64,000 bases of DNA. Source: Lichenicola sp964249735. GTDB lineage: Bacteria; Pseudomonadota; Alphaproteobacteria; Acetobacterales; Acetobacteraceae. The position numbers and the translations under genes are program-made. The DNA lies in the NCBI GenBank assembly GCA_964249735.1, contig CAXUDP010000003.1, positions 1 through 64,000 of the forward strand, in the 5' to 3' direction. The notes below the pieces were generated by a model. That model was not told the DNA's origin, made no database searches, and saw only the letters and a program-made list of their open reading frames with translations. Shown here piece by piece: positions 24,491 through 33,587 of this stretch. Each line of letters begins with the position of its first letter. The stretch's first letter is position 1.

Positions 24491-25917
24491 GAGCCCTGCC
24501 CCTTTCGATCGGCACCATCCACTTCGTCGGCATCGGCGGGATCGGCATGTCGGGCATCGCCGAGGTGCTGCACACGCTCGGCTACGTGGTGCAGGGCAGC
24601 GACATCGCCGAGGGCGCCAACGTGCAGCGCCTGCGTGCCGCCGGCATACGGGTGATGGTCGGACACGATGCCGCCAACCTTGGCGACGCCCGCGTGGTGG
24701 TGACGTCCACCGCGGTGAAGCGCGACAACCCGGAAGTCGCCGCCGCGCGCGCGCGCCTGGTGCCGGTGGTGCGACGCGCCGAGATGCTGGCTGAGCTGAT
24801 GCGCCTGCGCTGGTCGATCGCCATCGGCGGCACCCACGGCAAGACCACCACCACCTCCCTGGTCGCCGCCGTGCTGGAAGCGGCCAGGCTCGATCCCACC
24901 GTGATCAACGGCGGCATCATCGAGGCGTACGGCACCAACACCCGCATGGGCGAAGGCGACTGGATGGTGGTGGAAGCCGACGAAAGCGACGGCTCGTTCC
25001 TGCGCCTGCCGGCCGTGATCGCCGTGGTCACCAACATGGACCCCGAGCACCTCGACCATTGGGGCACGCCGGAAGCGATGATGCATGCCTACGACCAGTT
25101 CGTCGGCAACATCCCGTTCTACGGCTTTGCCGTGCTGTGCCTGGACCATCCCAACGTGCAGGGCATGATCCCCCGCCTGTCCGACCACCGGGTCATCACC
25201 TACGGATTCTCCCCACAGGCCGACGTGCGCGCCGAGCGCATGGTCGCCGACAAGCGCGGCGCCACCTTCGAGGTGGTCGTCACCGACCGCACCCGCAACC
25301 GCAGCCGCAAGATGGGCCCGTTCCGCCTGCCGATGCTGGGCAGCCACAACGTGCAGAACGCGCTGGCCGCGGTCGCGGTGGCGGTCGAGATGGAGATCGA
25401 CGAGAGCACCATCCGCTCCGCCTTCGCCGACTTCCGCGGCGTCAAGCGCCGCTTCACCCGCACCGGCGAGGCCGGCGGCATCACCGTGGTGGACGACTAC
25501 GGCCACCATCCGGTGGAGATCGCCGCCGTGCTCAAGGCGGCGCGGCAGGCCGGCGCCCGCGACGTGGTGGCGATCGTGCAGCCGCACCGCTATTCGCGCC
25601 TGCAGACCCTGTTCACCGAGTTCTGCACCTGCATGAACGACGCCGGCACCGTGATCATCGCCGACGTGTACGCCGCCGGCGAGTCGCCGATCGAGGGCAT
25701 GGACCGCGACGGGCTGGTGGACGGGCTGCGCGCCTCCGGGCATCGCTCGGTGGTGCCGCTGCCGGGCCCGGAGCACCTGGCCGAGATGGTGCACGCGATC
25801 GCCCGCCCGGGCGACTTCGTGATCTGCCTGGGTGCCGGCAACATCACCGCCTGGGCGCAGGCGCTGCCGGAACAGCTGATGTCCCTGCAGAAGAGCCGCG
25901 GCGGCCACGCGGCGTGA
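24487..25917 (+). CDS. murC: UDP-N-acetylmuramate:L-alanine ligase
   Basis: First amino-acid addition to UDP-MurNAc. The 476-residue protein has IHFVGIGGIGMSGIAEVLH at the N-terminus, the P-loop GGTHGKTTTTSLVAAV (about 116-131), VVEADESDGSFLRL, NMDPEHLDHW, and DDYGHHPVEIAA with the MurC-specific His pair. ATG 24487 overlaps the murG stop (ATGA), and the upstream open frame belongs to murG's coding region. The stop overlaps the GTG start of murB. Confidence 0.97.
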   Translation: MRALPLSIGTIHFVGIGGIGMSGIAEVLHTLGYVVQGSDIAEGANVQRLRAAGIRVMVGHDAANLGDARVVVTSTAVKRDNPEVAAARARLVPVVRRAEMLAELMRLRWSIAIGGTHGKTTTTSLVAAVLEAARLDPTVINGGIIEAYGTNTRMGEGDWMVVEADESDGSFLRLPAVIAVVTNMDPEHLDHWGTPEAMMHAYDQFVGNIPFYGFAVLCLDHPNVQGMIPRLSDHRVITYGFSPQADVRAERMVADKRGATFEVVVTDRTRNRSRKMGPFRLPMLGSHNVQNALAAVAVAVEMEIDESTIRSAFADFRGVKRRFTRTGEAGGITVVDDYGHHPVEIAAVLKAARQAGARDVVAIVQPHRYSRLQTLFTEFCTCMNDAGTVIIADVYAAGESPIEGMDRDGLVDGLRASGHRSVVPLPGPEHLAEMVHAIARPGDFVICLGAGNITAWAQALPEQLMSLQKSRGGHAA

Positions 25918-26885
25918 ACATTGTTCACGCTCCTCTCCCGGACCGACGCGACGTGCCCACGGGCCTGGGCCGTCTGATGCCGCCGGTGCGCGGCCGCCTG
26001 GAGCAGGCGGCGCCGCTGGGCGCGCAGACCTGGTTCGGCGTCGGCGGCGCCGCCGAGCTGCTGCTGCGTCCGGCCGACGCCGAGGACCTGTCCGCGTTCC
26101 TGGCCGCCCTGCCGCCCGAGCTGCCTGTGACCACCATCGGCAAGGCGTCCAACCTGATCATACGCGACGGCGGCCTGCCCGGCGTGGTGATCCGGCTCGC
26201 CCGCGGCTTCGGCGAGGTCGCGCTCGAGCCCGATGGCATCGTCTGCGGCGGCGCCTGCCTCGACATGACGGTGGCCGAGCACGCCGCCGGCGCCGGCCTG
26301 CGCGGGCTCGAGTTCCTGGCCGGCATCCCGGGCTCGATCGGCGGTGCCGTGGCGATGAACGCCGGCGCCTACGGCGCGGAGATCACCGACGTGCTGGACT
26401 GGGCCGAGATCGTGAACCGCGAAGGCCAGTTCCTGCGCCTGCCCGTTGAGGCGCTGGGCTTCGGCTACCGCCGCTCCAGCCTGCCGGAGGGCACGGTGGT
26501 GGTGCGCGTCCGCCTGCGCGGCGAGCCGGGTGACCCTGCGATCCCGCGCGCCCGCATCGCGGAGATCCGCGCCGCGCGTGAGGCCTCGCAGCCGACCCGC
26601 GCCCGCACCGGTGGCTCGACCTTCCGCAACCCCGACCCGTCGCAGACCGCGTCGAAGGCCTGGCAGCTGATCGACGAGGCCGGCTGCCGCGGTCTCAGGC
26701 TGGGCGGCGCGCAGGTCAGCGAGAAGCACTGCAACTTCCTGCTCAACACCGGGGACGCCACCGCCGCCGACATCGAGGCGCTGGGCGAGGCGGTGCGCCG
26801 ACGCGTCGCCAACAGCTCGGGCGTGGAACTCGCCTGGGAGATCAAGCGGATCGGCATTCCCGCGAACCAGGGAATGGACGCATGA
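25914..26885 (+). CDS. murB: UDP-N-acetylenolpyruvoylglucosamine reductase
   Basis: FAD enzyme that reduces the enolpyruvyl group to give UDP-MurNAc, using NADPH. The 323-residue product has TWFGVGGAAELLLRP (FAD-binding start), GKASNLIIRDGG, LEFLAGIPGSIGGAVAMNAG, FGYRRSSLP, the catalytic serine motif GGSTFRNP and the terminal SGVELAWEIKRIG with the conserved Glu. It uses a GTG start in a GTGA overlap with murC. The ~25-residue N-terminal extension before the domain is Arg-rich; a later start is possible. Confidence 0.95.
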   Translation: MNIVHAPLPDRRDVPTGLGRLMPPVRGRLEQAAPLGAQTWFGVGGAAELLLRPADAEDLSAFLAALPPELPVTTIGKASNLIIRDGGLPGVVIRLARGFGEVALEPDGIVCGGACLDMTVAEHAAGAGLRGLEFLAGIPGSIGGAVAMNAGAYGAEITDVLDWAEIVNREGQFLRLPVEALGFGYRRSSLPEGTVVVRVRLRGEPGDPAIPRARIAEIRAAREASQPTRARTGGSTFRNPDPSQTASKAWQLIDEAGCRGLRLGGAQVSEKHCNFLLNTGDATAADIEALGEAVRRRVANSSGVELAWEIKRIGIPANQGMDA

Positions 26886-27850
26886 GCGTCCGTCCCACCG
26901 TCGCGGTGCTGATGGGCGGCATCTCGTTCGAGCGCGAGGTCAGCCTCAGCTCCGGCCGCGGCGTGCTGTCGGCGCTGCGCGAGGCCGGCTACGAGACGCG
27001 CGCGATCGACGCCGGGCCCGACCTGCCGGCGCTGGTGGCCGACCTCGCCGCCGACCGCCCGGACGTGGTGTTCAACGCCCTGCACGGCCGCTACGGCGAG
27101 GACGGCGCGATCCAGGGCGTGCTGGACTGGATGGGCATCCCCTACACCCATTCCGGCATACGCGCCTCGGCGCTGGCGATGGACAAGGACGCGGCCCGTG
27201 CGGTGTTCGCCGCCTCCGGCCTGCCGATCGCACGCGGCCGCGTGGTCGAGATCGCCCGCTTCGCCGAAGCCGACCCGCTGCCTGCCCCGTACGTGATCAA
27301 GCCGCTGAACGAGGGCTCGTCGGTCGGCGTCGACATCGTGCGCGCCGGCTCCAACCGGCGCGGCGACATCGTGTCCGCCTGGCGCTACGGCCCGCTCGCC
27401 CTGGTCGAGGAGTTCATCCCCGGGCGCGAGATCACCGTCGGCGTCATGGGCGGCAACGACGGCGACATCGGCGCCCTGACCGTGACCGACATCGCCCCCA
27501 ACCCGGAGGTCGCGTCGCACGACTTCTACGACTACGACGCGAAGTATGCCGATGGCGGCTCCCGACACGTGCTGCCGGCGGCGATCCATCCCGAGGCCTT
27601 CGCCGAGGCGATGCGCGTGGCGCTGGCGGCGCACCGGGCGCTCGGCTGCCGCGGCGCCACGCGCACCGACTTCCGCTATGACGACACCGCGCCTGGCGGC
27701 GACCGCCCGGGCCGCCTGGTGCTGCTCGAGGTCAACACCCAGCCGGGCCTGACTCCCACCTCCCTGCTGCCGGAGCAGGCCGCGCATCGCGGCATCGCCT
27801 TTCCCGCCTTGTGCGCCTGGATGGTGGAGAACGCCGCATGCCGCGCGTGA
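26882..27850 (+). CDS. ddl: D-alanine:D-alanine ligase
   Basis: ATP-grasp enzyme making the D-Ala-D-Ala dipeptide used by MurF. The 322-residue product begins with the family motif VAVLMGGISFEREVSLSSG, followed by NALHGRYGEDGAIQGVLDW, YVIKPLNEGSSVGV (ATP loop), EEFIPGREITVGV and the metal-binding end LLEVNTQPGLTPTSLLPEQA. The ATG overlaps the murB stop, and ftsQ starts 13 bases before its own end. Confidence 0.97.
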   Translation: MSVRPTVAVLMGGISFEREVSLSSGRGVLSALREAGYETRAIDAGPDLPALVADLAADRPDVVFNALHGRYGEDGAIQGVLDWMGIPYTHSGIRASALAMDKDAARAVFAASGLPIARGRVVEIARFAEADPLPAPYVIKPLNEGSSVGVDIVRAGSNRRGDIVSAWRYGPLALVEEFIPGREITVGVMGGNDGDIGALTVTDIAPNPEVASHDFYDYDAKYADGGSRHVLPAAIHPEAFAEAMRVALAAHRALGCRGATRTDFRYDDTAPGGDRPGRLVLLEVNTQPGLTPTSLLPEQAAHRGIAFPALCAWMVENAACRA

Positions 27851-28824
27851 AGCAGGCGACCGCGCCCGGCGGGCTGATCGACCGCCCGTCGCGGTACAGC
27901 ATCTTCGCCAGGCGGCAGCGCCGGCTGCTGCGCCCGGCGCTGTGGTCGGCGGCGGCGGTGGCCGGCCTCGGCGGCGCGCTGCACCTGGCCCACCTGATGC
28001 GCAGCGAGGCTTCCTTCGCGCCGCTGCGCAGCGAGCTCGGCCGCAAGGTGGCGATGCACGTGTCCGCCATCACCGTCACCGGCCGCGACATGACCCCGGA
28101 AGCCGCGCTGCAGCAGGCGCTCGGCGTGAAGGTCGGCGACGACATGCTCGGCTTCTCGGTCGAGGCGGCGCGTCAGCGGATCGACGGGCTCACCTTTGTC
28201 GAGCACGCCACGGTGGAGCGTCGCCTGCCCGGCACGATCGTGGTGCAGATCACCGAGCGCCGCCCGTTCGCGGTGTGGCAGAACCAGGGCCGCTTCGTGC
28301 TGATCGACCGCAGCGGCGCCCTGGTCGCCGACCAGGGAATGAACGGCAAGGACGCCGACGCCTTCGCCGAGCTGCCGCTGGTGGTGGGCGTCGGCGCACC
28401 GGCCGCGGCGGCTTCGCTGATCGACGCGCTTGCGTCCGAGCCGGAGGTGCGCAGCCACGTGGTCGCCGCGGTGCGCGTCGGGCAGCGGCGCTGGAACCTG
28501 ACGCTGCGCAACGGCTGCGACGTGCTGCTGCCGGAAGGCGAGGAGCCGGCGGCCCTGCACCGCCTGGCGCAGATGCAGCGCAGCCAGGCGCTGATGGTGC
28601 GTCCGCTGGAGGCGATCGACATGCGGCTGCCGGACCGGCTGGTGGTGCGTCCGCGTCCCGTGCCGGCCGCCGACCCGGCCGCCGTGGATCCCGCCACCAG
28701 CACTCCGGCCGGCGCCGCGCCCGCCGACGGGAAGCCGGGCGGACGGAAGGGCGCTCCCCCCGCGACCACCGGCGGCACGGAGTCCGGCGCCACGATCCTC
28801 GACTCCGGCAGGAGGCCGGCATGA
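27838..28824 (+). CDS. ftsQ: Cell division protein FtsQ
   Basis: Bitopic divisome protein that recruits FtsB-FtsL. The 328-residue product has a basic cytoplasmic N-terminus, a membrane segment at about 37-55 (LWSAAAVAGLGGALHLAHL), a POTRA domain (VSAITVTGRDMTPEAALQQ through VVQITERRPFAVW) and the FtsQ C-terminal domain ending near LPDRLVVRPRP. A 45-residue Pro/Ala/Gly tail follows. ATG 27838 starts inside ddl by 13 bases; an upstream in-frame ATG at 27811 would lengthen the cytoplasmic end by nine residues. The stop overlaps ftsA. Confidence 0.93.
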   Translation: MPRVKQATAPGGLIDRPSRYSIFARRQRRLLRPALWSAAAVAGLGGALHLAHLMRSEASFAPLRSELGRKVAMHVSAITVTGRDMTPEAALQQALGVKVGDDMLGFSVEAARQRIDGLTFVEHATVERRLPGTIVVQITERRPFAVWQNQGRFVLIDRSGALVADQGMNGKDADAFAELPLVVGVGAPAAAASLIDALASEPEVRSHVVAAVRVGQRRWNLTLRNGCDVLLPEGEEPAALHRLAQMQRSQALMVRPLEAIDMRLPDRLVVRPRPVPAADPAAVDPATSTPAGAAPADGKPGGRKGAPPATTGGTESGATILDSGRRPA

Positions 28825-30224
28825 CCGACCTCGTCCGCACGCCGACCAGCCGGCCGTCGCGCCGCGGCACGCAGAGCCGGGCCCCCGCCGCCGACGGCAC
28901 CCTGCCCGCCCTGCTGGCGGCCCCGGCTCCCGAACAGGCACGGCTGCTGGCGCTGCCGCCGCCGGACGCGACCCAGACGCCGCGGCGCCGCCCGTACCGC
29001 CCGGGCGTGTATGGCGTGCTCGACATCGGCACCACCAAGATCACCTGCCTGATCGGCCGCGGCGAGCCGGACGGCACGCTGCGCGTGCTCGGCTGCGGCT
29101 GGCAGCGCTCGCGCGGGGTGCGGCTCGGCGGCATCACCGATCTGGCCGAGGCGGAGCGGGCGATCCGCGCCGCGGTGGGCCAGGCGGAAAGCCAGGCCGA
29201 CCACCACCTGCGCACCGTCACCGTGAACCTGTCCTGCGGCCAGCCGGAAAGCCGGCTGTTCAACGTGCGCTGGCCGGTCGGCGGCCGCGTGGTCGGCGAC
29301 TCCGACATACGACGCGTGGTGAACGAGGGGCGCCACCGCGCCGTCACCGACGGCCGCGACGTGATCCACGCCCTGCCGCTCGGCTTCTCCGTCGACGAGA
29401 CCGCCGGGATCGAGGACCCGCGCGGCCACCATTGCGACCAGCTTTCCGCCCGCCTGCACGTGGTGGACGCGTCGGCGACCTCGCTCCGCAACCTGGCCGC
29501 CGTGCTGGCGCGCTGCGACCTCGACATCGCCGAGCTGGTGGCCGCCCCGCTCGCCTCGGGCCTGTCGGTGCTGGTCGAGGACGAGCGCGAGCTCGGCGCC
29601 ACCGTGGTCGACATGGGCGGCGGCACCACCTCCATCGCCGTGTTCGGCGAGGGGCAGATCCTGCACACCGCGCAGCTTCCGGTCGGCGGGCTGCACGTCA
29701 CCAAGGACATCGCCGGCATGATCTCCACCCCGCTCGGCAGCGCGGAGCGGCTCAAGGTGATCTACGGCAACGCCGAGGCCTCCTCCGACGACGAGCGCGA
29801 GATGCTCAGCGTGCAGCAGATCGGCGAGGACGAGCACCAGTTCTCCCGCATGTCGCGCGCCCGGATCGTCGCCGTGATCCGCCCGCGCATCGAGGAAACC
29901 TTCGAGCTGGTGCGCGACCGCCTCGACAACGCGGGCCTCGGCCGCGCGAGCGCCGGCCGCGTGGTGCTCACCGGCGGCGCCAGCCAGCTCGACGGCATCA
30001 CGCCCATGGCCGCGCGCATCCTCGACCGGCAGGTGCGGCTCGGCCGTCCGGTGGGCGTGCGCGGCCTGCCCGACAACGCCACCGGGCCGGGCTTCGCCAC
30101 CGCCACCGGCCTGCTGAGCTGGGCCGCCGGCGCAGGGCGCACCCTGCACGACATCGACTTCAACGAGCCCCGACCGCCAGGCCTGGTGCGTCGGCTCGTC
30201 GAGTTCCTGCGCGAGCGCGTTTGA
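28821..30224 (+). CDS. ftsA: Cell division ATPase FtsA with extended N-terminus
   Basis: Actin-like protein that tethers FtsZ to the membrane. Of 467 residues, the phosphate-1 motif GVLDIGTTKITCLIGRG begins at about 66; FtsA normally reaches this motif within about ten residues of the start, so this protein has roughly 55 extra Arg/Pro/Ala-rich residues. Further motifs are VVDMGGGTTSIAVFGEG (phosphate 2) and VVLTGGASQLDGI (adenosine). The C-terminal amphipathic tail is RRLVEFLRERV, which fits the membrane-targeting helix. The start overlaps ftsQ by four bases; a later start cannot be excluded. Confidence 0.94.
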   Translation: MTDLVRTPTSRPSRRGTQSRAPAADGTLPALLAAPAPEQARLLALPPPDATQTPRRRPYRPGVYGVLDIGTTKITCLIGRGEPDGTLRVLGCGWQRSRGVRLGGITDLAEAERAIRAAVGQAESQADHHLRTVTVNLSCGQPESRLFNVRWPVGGRVVGDSDIRRVVNEGRHRAVTDGRDVIHALPLGFSVDETAGIEDPRGHHCDQLSARLHVVDASATSLRNLAAVLARCDLDIAELVAAPLASGLSVLVEDERELGATVVDMGGGTTSIAVFGEGQILHTAQLPVGGLHVTKDIAGMISTPLGSAERLKVIYGNAEASSDDEREMLSVQQIGEDEHQFSRMSRARIVAVIRPRIEETFELVRDRLDNAGLGRASAGRVVLTGGASQLDGITPMAARILDRQVRLGRPVGVRGLPDNATGPGFATATGLLSWAAGAGRTLHDIDFNEPRPPGLVRRLVEFLRERV

Positions 30225-30306
30225 TCATGACGCGCACGCCAGCGATCCCACCGAACCGGTTGCCCGACGCGACCACCCGCCCAGCCTCCAACAGGGGACC
30301 TCGTCC

Positions 30307-31932
30307 ATGACCCTCAACCTCACGATCCCGCAGCAGACCTATTCCGACTTCACGCCGCGGATCACCGTGATCGGCGTGGGCGGCGGCGGCACCAACGCCG
30401 TCGACAACATGATCCAGCTCCAGCTGGCCGGCGTGGAGTTCGTGGTCGCCAACACCGACGCGCAGCAGCTCACCCACAGCCGCGCCGACCGTCGCGTCCA
30501 GCTGGGCCCGCACCTGACGCAGGGGCTCGGCGCCGGCGCCAAGCCGGAGATCGGCCGCGCCGCCGCGGAGGAGGCGGCCGACGAGCTCGCCCGCCACATG
30601 GACGGCGCGCACATGGTGTTCATCACCGCCGGCATGGGCGGCGGCACCGGCACCGGGGCGGCGCCGGTGATCGCCCGCATGGCGCGCGAGCGCGGCATCC
30701 TGACCGTGGGCGTGGTGACCAAGCCGTTCACCTTCGAGGGCGGCCGTCGCGCGAAGGCGGCGGAGGTCGGCATCGCCGACCTGCAGCAGTTCGTCGACAC
30801 CCTGATCGTGATCCCGAACCAGAACCTGTTCCGTCTGGCCAACGAGCGCACCGGCTGGAAGGAAGCGTTCAAGATGGCCGACCACGTCCTGTACATGGGC
30901 GTGCGCGGCGTCACCGACCTGATGGTGGCACCGGGACTGGTGAACCTCGATTTCGCCGACATACGCACCGTCATGGCCGAGATGGGCAAGGCGATGATGG
31001 GCACCGGCGAGGCCGACGGCGAGAACCGCGCCATACGCGCCGCCGAGGCCGCGATCTCCAACCCGCTGCTGGAGGACACCTCCATGGCCGGCGCCCGCGG
31101 CCTGCTGATCAACATCACCGGCGGCGACGACATGACCCTGTTCGAGGTCGACCAGGCTGCCAACCGCATACGCGAGGAGGTGGCCGAGGACGCCAACATC
31201 ATCTTCGGCTCGGCGATCGACGACAACCTCGCCGGCCGGATCCGCGTGTCCGTGGTAGCGACCGGCATCGACACGCCGATGGCGCATTCCGAGCGTCCAC
31301 GCCTGATCGCGGTCGGCGGCGCGCCCATGCACGCCGAGCCGGCGGCGCCGGGCCCGCAGGCCCACCAGCCGATGCACACCGGCCCGATCGGCGCGCCCGT
31401 CCTGAACCAGTCGGCGCTGAACCAGTCGGTGCTGTACCACCCGGCGCCGGGCCATCCCACGGCCACGTCTGCCTACGCGGTGGAGCCCGCGGCCGCGCCG
31501 GTGCAGCAGGGCCTGGCGCCGACGGCGACCATCTCTCCGACCCCGGTCGGCTCCCTCCGCCCGGCGATGCCGCTGCACGGCGCGGAGGCGAGCCCTACCC
31601 ACGCCCCGTCTGCTCACGCCCCGTCTGCCCACGCCCCCTCTGCCCATGCCCTGCCGCACCAGCTGCCGAACGCCCGGCCGGCGGTGGCCCGGCCCGGCCT
31701 GTTCTCCGAGCCGCCGCGCCAGGTCGCCGAACCGCCGTCGCCGTCGCGCAGCCTGTTCGGGATCGTCACCGGCGCGCTGCGCGGCCGTGCCGCCCCGGCC
31801 GCCCCCGGCGTCGCCGCAGCCCGCACCGAGCCCACCGTGTCGGATGCCGAGCCCTCCGCCACCGTGCGCCCGGCCGCGGGCGAGGAGGTCGGACTGGACA
31901 TCCCCGCCTTCCTGCGCCGCCAGTCCTCGTAG
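30307..31932 (+). CDS. ftsZ: Cell division GTPase FtsZ with long repeat-containing linker
   Basis: Tubulin homologue forming the Z ring. The 541-residue product has VIGVGGGGTNAVDNM near 21-35, the tubulin signature GMGGGTGTGAAPVIA at about 109-123, and the synergy-loop region SVVATGID near 318. The globular domain ends near 325. A ~195-residue Pro/Ala/His-rich linker follows, including HAPSA repeated three times (encoded by 15-base units at 31600-31644), and then the conserved C-terminal peptide LDIPAFLRRQ that binds FtsA. An 82-base spacer with a good AGGGGA ribosome site separates it from ftsA, unlike the overlaps upstream. Confidence 0.97.
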   Translation: MTLNLTIPQQTYSDFTPRITVIGVGGGGTNAVDNMIQLQLAGVEFVVANTDAQQLTHSRADRRVQLGPHLTQGLGAGAKPEIGRAAAEEAADELARHMDGAHMVFITAGMGGGTGTGAAPVIARMARERGILTVGVVTKPFTFEGGRRAKAAEVGIADLQQFVDTLIVIPNQNLFRLANERTGWKEAFKMADHVLYMGVRGVTDLMVAPGLVNLDFADIRTVMAEMGKAMMGTGEADGENRAIRAAEAAISNPLLEDTSMAGARGLLINITGGDDMTLFEVDQAANRIREEVAEDANIIFGSAIDDNLAGRIRVSVVATGIDTPMAHSERPRLIAVGGAPMHAEPAAPGPQAHQPMHTGPIGAPVLNQSALNQSVLYHPAPGHPTATSAYAVEPAAAPVQQGLAPTATISPTPVGSLRPAMPLHGAEASPTHAPSAHAPSAHAPSAHALPHQLPNARPAVARPGLFSEPPRQVAEPPSPSRSLFGIVTGALRGRAAPAAPGVAAARTEPTVSDAEPSATVRPAAGEEVGLDIPAFLRRQSS

Positions 31933-31938
31933 CCGGTC

Positions 31939-31968
31939 GCGACCGGAGGGCTCGTGCTCTCCGGTCGC
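31939..31968 (+). terminator. Hairpin after ftsZ, probable end of dcw transcript
   Basis: GCGACCGGAG (31939-31948) pairs perfectly with CTCCGGTCGC (31959-31968) across a ten-base loop, starting seven bases after the ftsZ stop. No U-tract follows, so it may need Rho or act as a 3' stabiliser. Confidence 0.55.
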
Positions 31969-32503
31969 CGGGTGATCGCATGGAGGGCTTTTCCGGCATC
32001 CGACCGTTCGTTCCGGCCGGGGACGTCGACCACGGGAAGCGGGCTTCCACGAGACCCTGCGCGTCTCCCCGACCTGCGAGGACCCAGGCGTCGCTCCCCT
32101 ACGGCTGGCCTGAAGACCTTTCGTTCCAGAACATCCGCCGCCGACCGCATAGCGCAACCGCTGGTTTGCGATACGGACGCGACCCGGTCGTCGCTAAACG
32201 ACTCGCGGCGAGCGAGCCGATCCCGCCTTCCACGCAGCACCGCGGCAGGAAGATGGGCTTCATCCCCGCCCTGCGCGGCGTCCCCTGGCACGTGACGCAG
32301 GCGCCCTCCCGGGTGGGCTGCCGAGCGCGCGCGGCGACACGATCGACGGCCAGGCCACTATTCTCCGGTAAAATATGCCGCAAGAACATAGGCTTGCATC
32401 GAAATACTCGGCAATAAAGCTTGACTGGCCGTTTCCGGGAGCCGCCTCTACACCTCAAGGTAATAGACGCCACGCACATGAGCGCCGGCCAGGAGAAGCA
32501 TTG
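31969..32503. other. ftsZ-lpxC intergenic region
   Basis: About 535 bases with no convincing gene on either strand. The last 150 bases turn AT-rich against the GC-rich background. A TTGACT at 32421-32426 and a TAAAAT at 32369-32374 are possible promoter elements for lpxC, but neither has a good partner at standard spacing. The lpxC ribosome site AGGAGA lies at 32491-32496. The first 350 bases hold nothing I can name. Confidence 0.5.
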
Positions 32504-33508
32504 ATGGACGGCATGTCCGCCCCGCTGTTCGACACCGCGCCGCGGGCGGCCCGTCCGGAGTCCACGCTGCCGGAGCAGTTGCGGATCAAGGCAGCCACGC
32601 CCGGGCACACACGCCAGCACACGCTGCGCAACCCGATCTCCTGCAGCGGCGTCGGGCTGCATCGCGGGCAGCCTGTCACCCTGACCCTGCGTCCGGCGGC
32701 CGCGAACAGCGGCATCGTGTTCCGCCGCACCGACCTTGGCCTGGACCTGCCGGCCCGCTTCGACGCGGTGGTGGACACCCGTCTGTGCACGGTGCTGGGG
32801 ATCGCCGCCGATCCGGGCGCGCGGGTCGCCACCGTCGAGCACGTGATGGCGGCCTTGTCCGCCTGCGGCATCGACAACGTCCTGGTCGAGCTGGACGGGC
32901 CGGAGGTGCCGGTGCTGGACGGCAGCAGCGCGCCGTTCGTGTTCCTCCTCGACTGCGCCGGCCGCGTCGAGCAGGACGAGGCGCGCCGCACGATCGAGGT
33001 GCTCAAGTCCGTGCGCGTCGAGGAGAACGGTGCCTTCGCCGAACTGCGCCCGTCGCACGCGCCCGGCCTGTCGCTGTCGCTGTCGATCGAGTTCGACGCG
33101 CGCGCGATCGGCCGGCAGGCCTACAGCATCCGCCTCGGCGAGCAGGCCTTCCGACGCGAGCTGGCATCCTGCCGCACCTTCACCCTGCTGGGCGAGATCG
33201 AGGCGATGCGCGCCGCCGGCCTTGCCCGCGGCGGCTCGCTCGACAACGCCGTGGTGGTGGACGACGCGGTGGTGCTCAACCCCATCGGCCTGCGCCATCC
33301 GGACGAGTTCGTGCGGCACAAGGTGCTGGACGCGGTCGGCGATCTGGCGCTGGCCGGCCATCCCCTGCGCGGCGCCTTCATCGGCCACCGGTCCGGGCAC
33401 GGGCTGAACAACCGCCTGCTGCGCGCCCTGCTGGCCGATCCGGCCGCCTGGCGCATGTCCGCCCGCCCGGCGCCGGACGAGGCCGCGCAGACCGACCGGG
33501 CGGCTTGA
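32504..33508 (+). CDS. lpxC: UDP-3-O-acyl-N-acetylglucosamine deacetylase
   Basis: Zinc amidase catalysing the committed step of lipid A synthesis. The 334-residue enzyme has SCSGVGLHRGQPVTLTL, the zinc-binding His113 in VEHVMAAL, the second zinc site H272-K-V-L-D276 (RHKVLDAVGDL), and the catalytic GHRSGHGLN with His295 and His299. ATG 32504 follows AGGAGA at the right distance. The ~40 residues before the domain are longer than in E. coli. This is the usual alphaproteobacterial position directly after ftsZ. Confidence 0.97.
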   Translation: MDGMSAPLFDTAPRAARPESTLPEQLRIKAATPGHTRQHTLRNPISCSGVGLHRGQPVTLTLRPAAANSGIVFRRTDLGLDLPARFDAVVDTRLCTVLGIAADPGARVATVEHVMAALSACGIDNVLVELDGPEVPVLDGSSAPFVFLLDCAGRVEQDEARRTIEVLKSVRVEENGAFAELRPSHAPGLSLSLSIEFDARAIGRQAYSIRLGEQAFRRELASCRTFTLLGEIEAMRAAGLARGGSLDNAVVVDDAVVLNPIGLRHPDEFVRHKVLDAVGDLALAGHPLRGAFIGHRSGHGLNNRLLRALLADPAAWRMSARPAPDEAAQTDRAA

Positions 33509-33587
33509 CACCGCAGCACTGCCGACGGCCTTCTCGCCTCCCGGCCGCGTGATACGAAGGCGGCCCCACTCCAGAGCTGGCAGGTCG

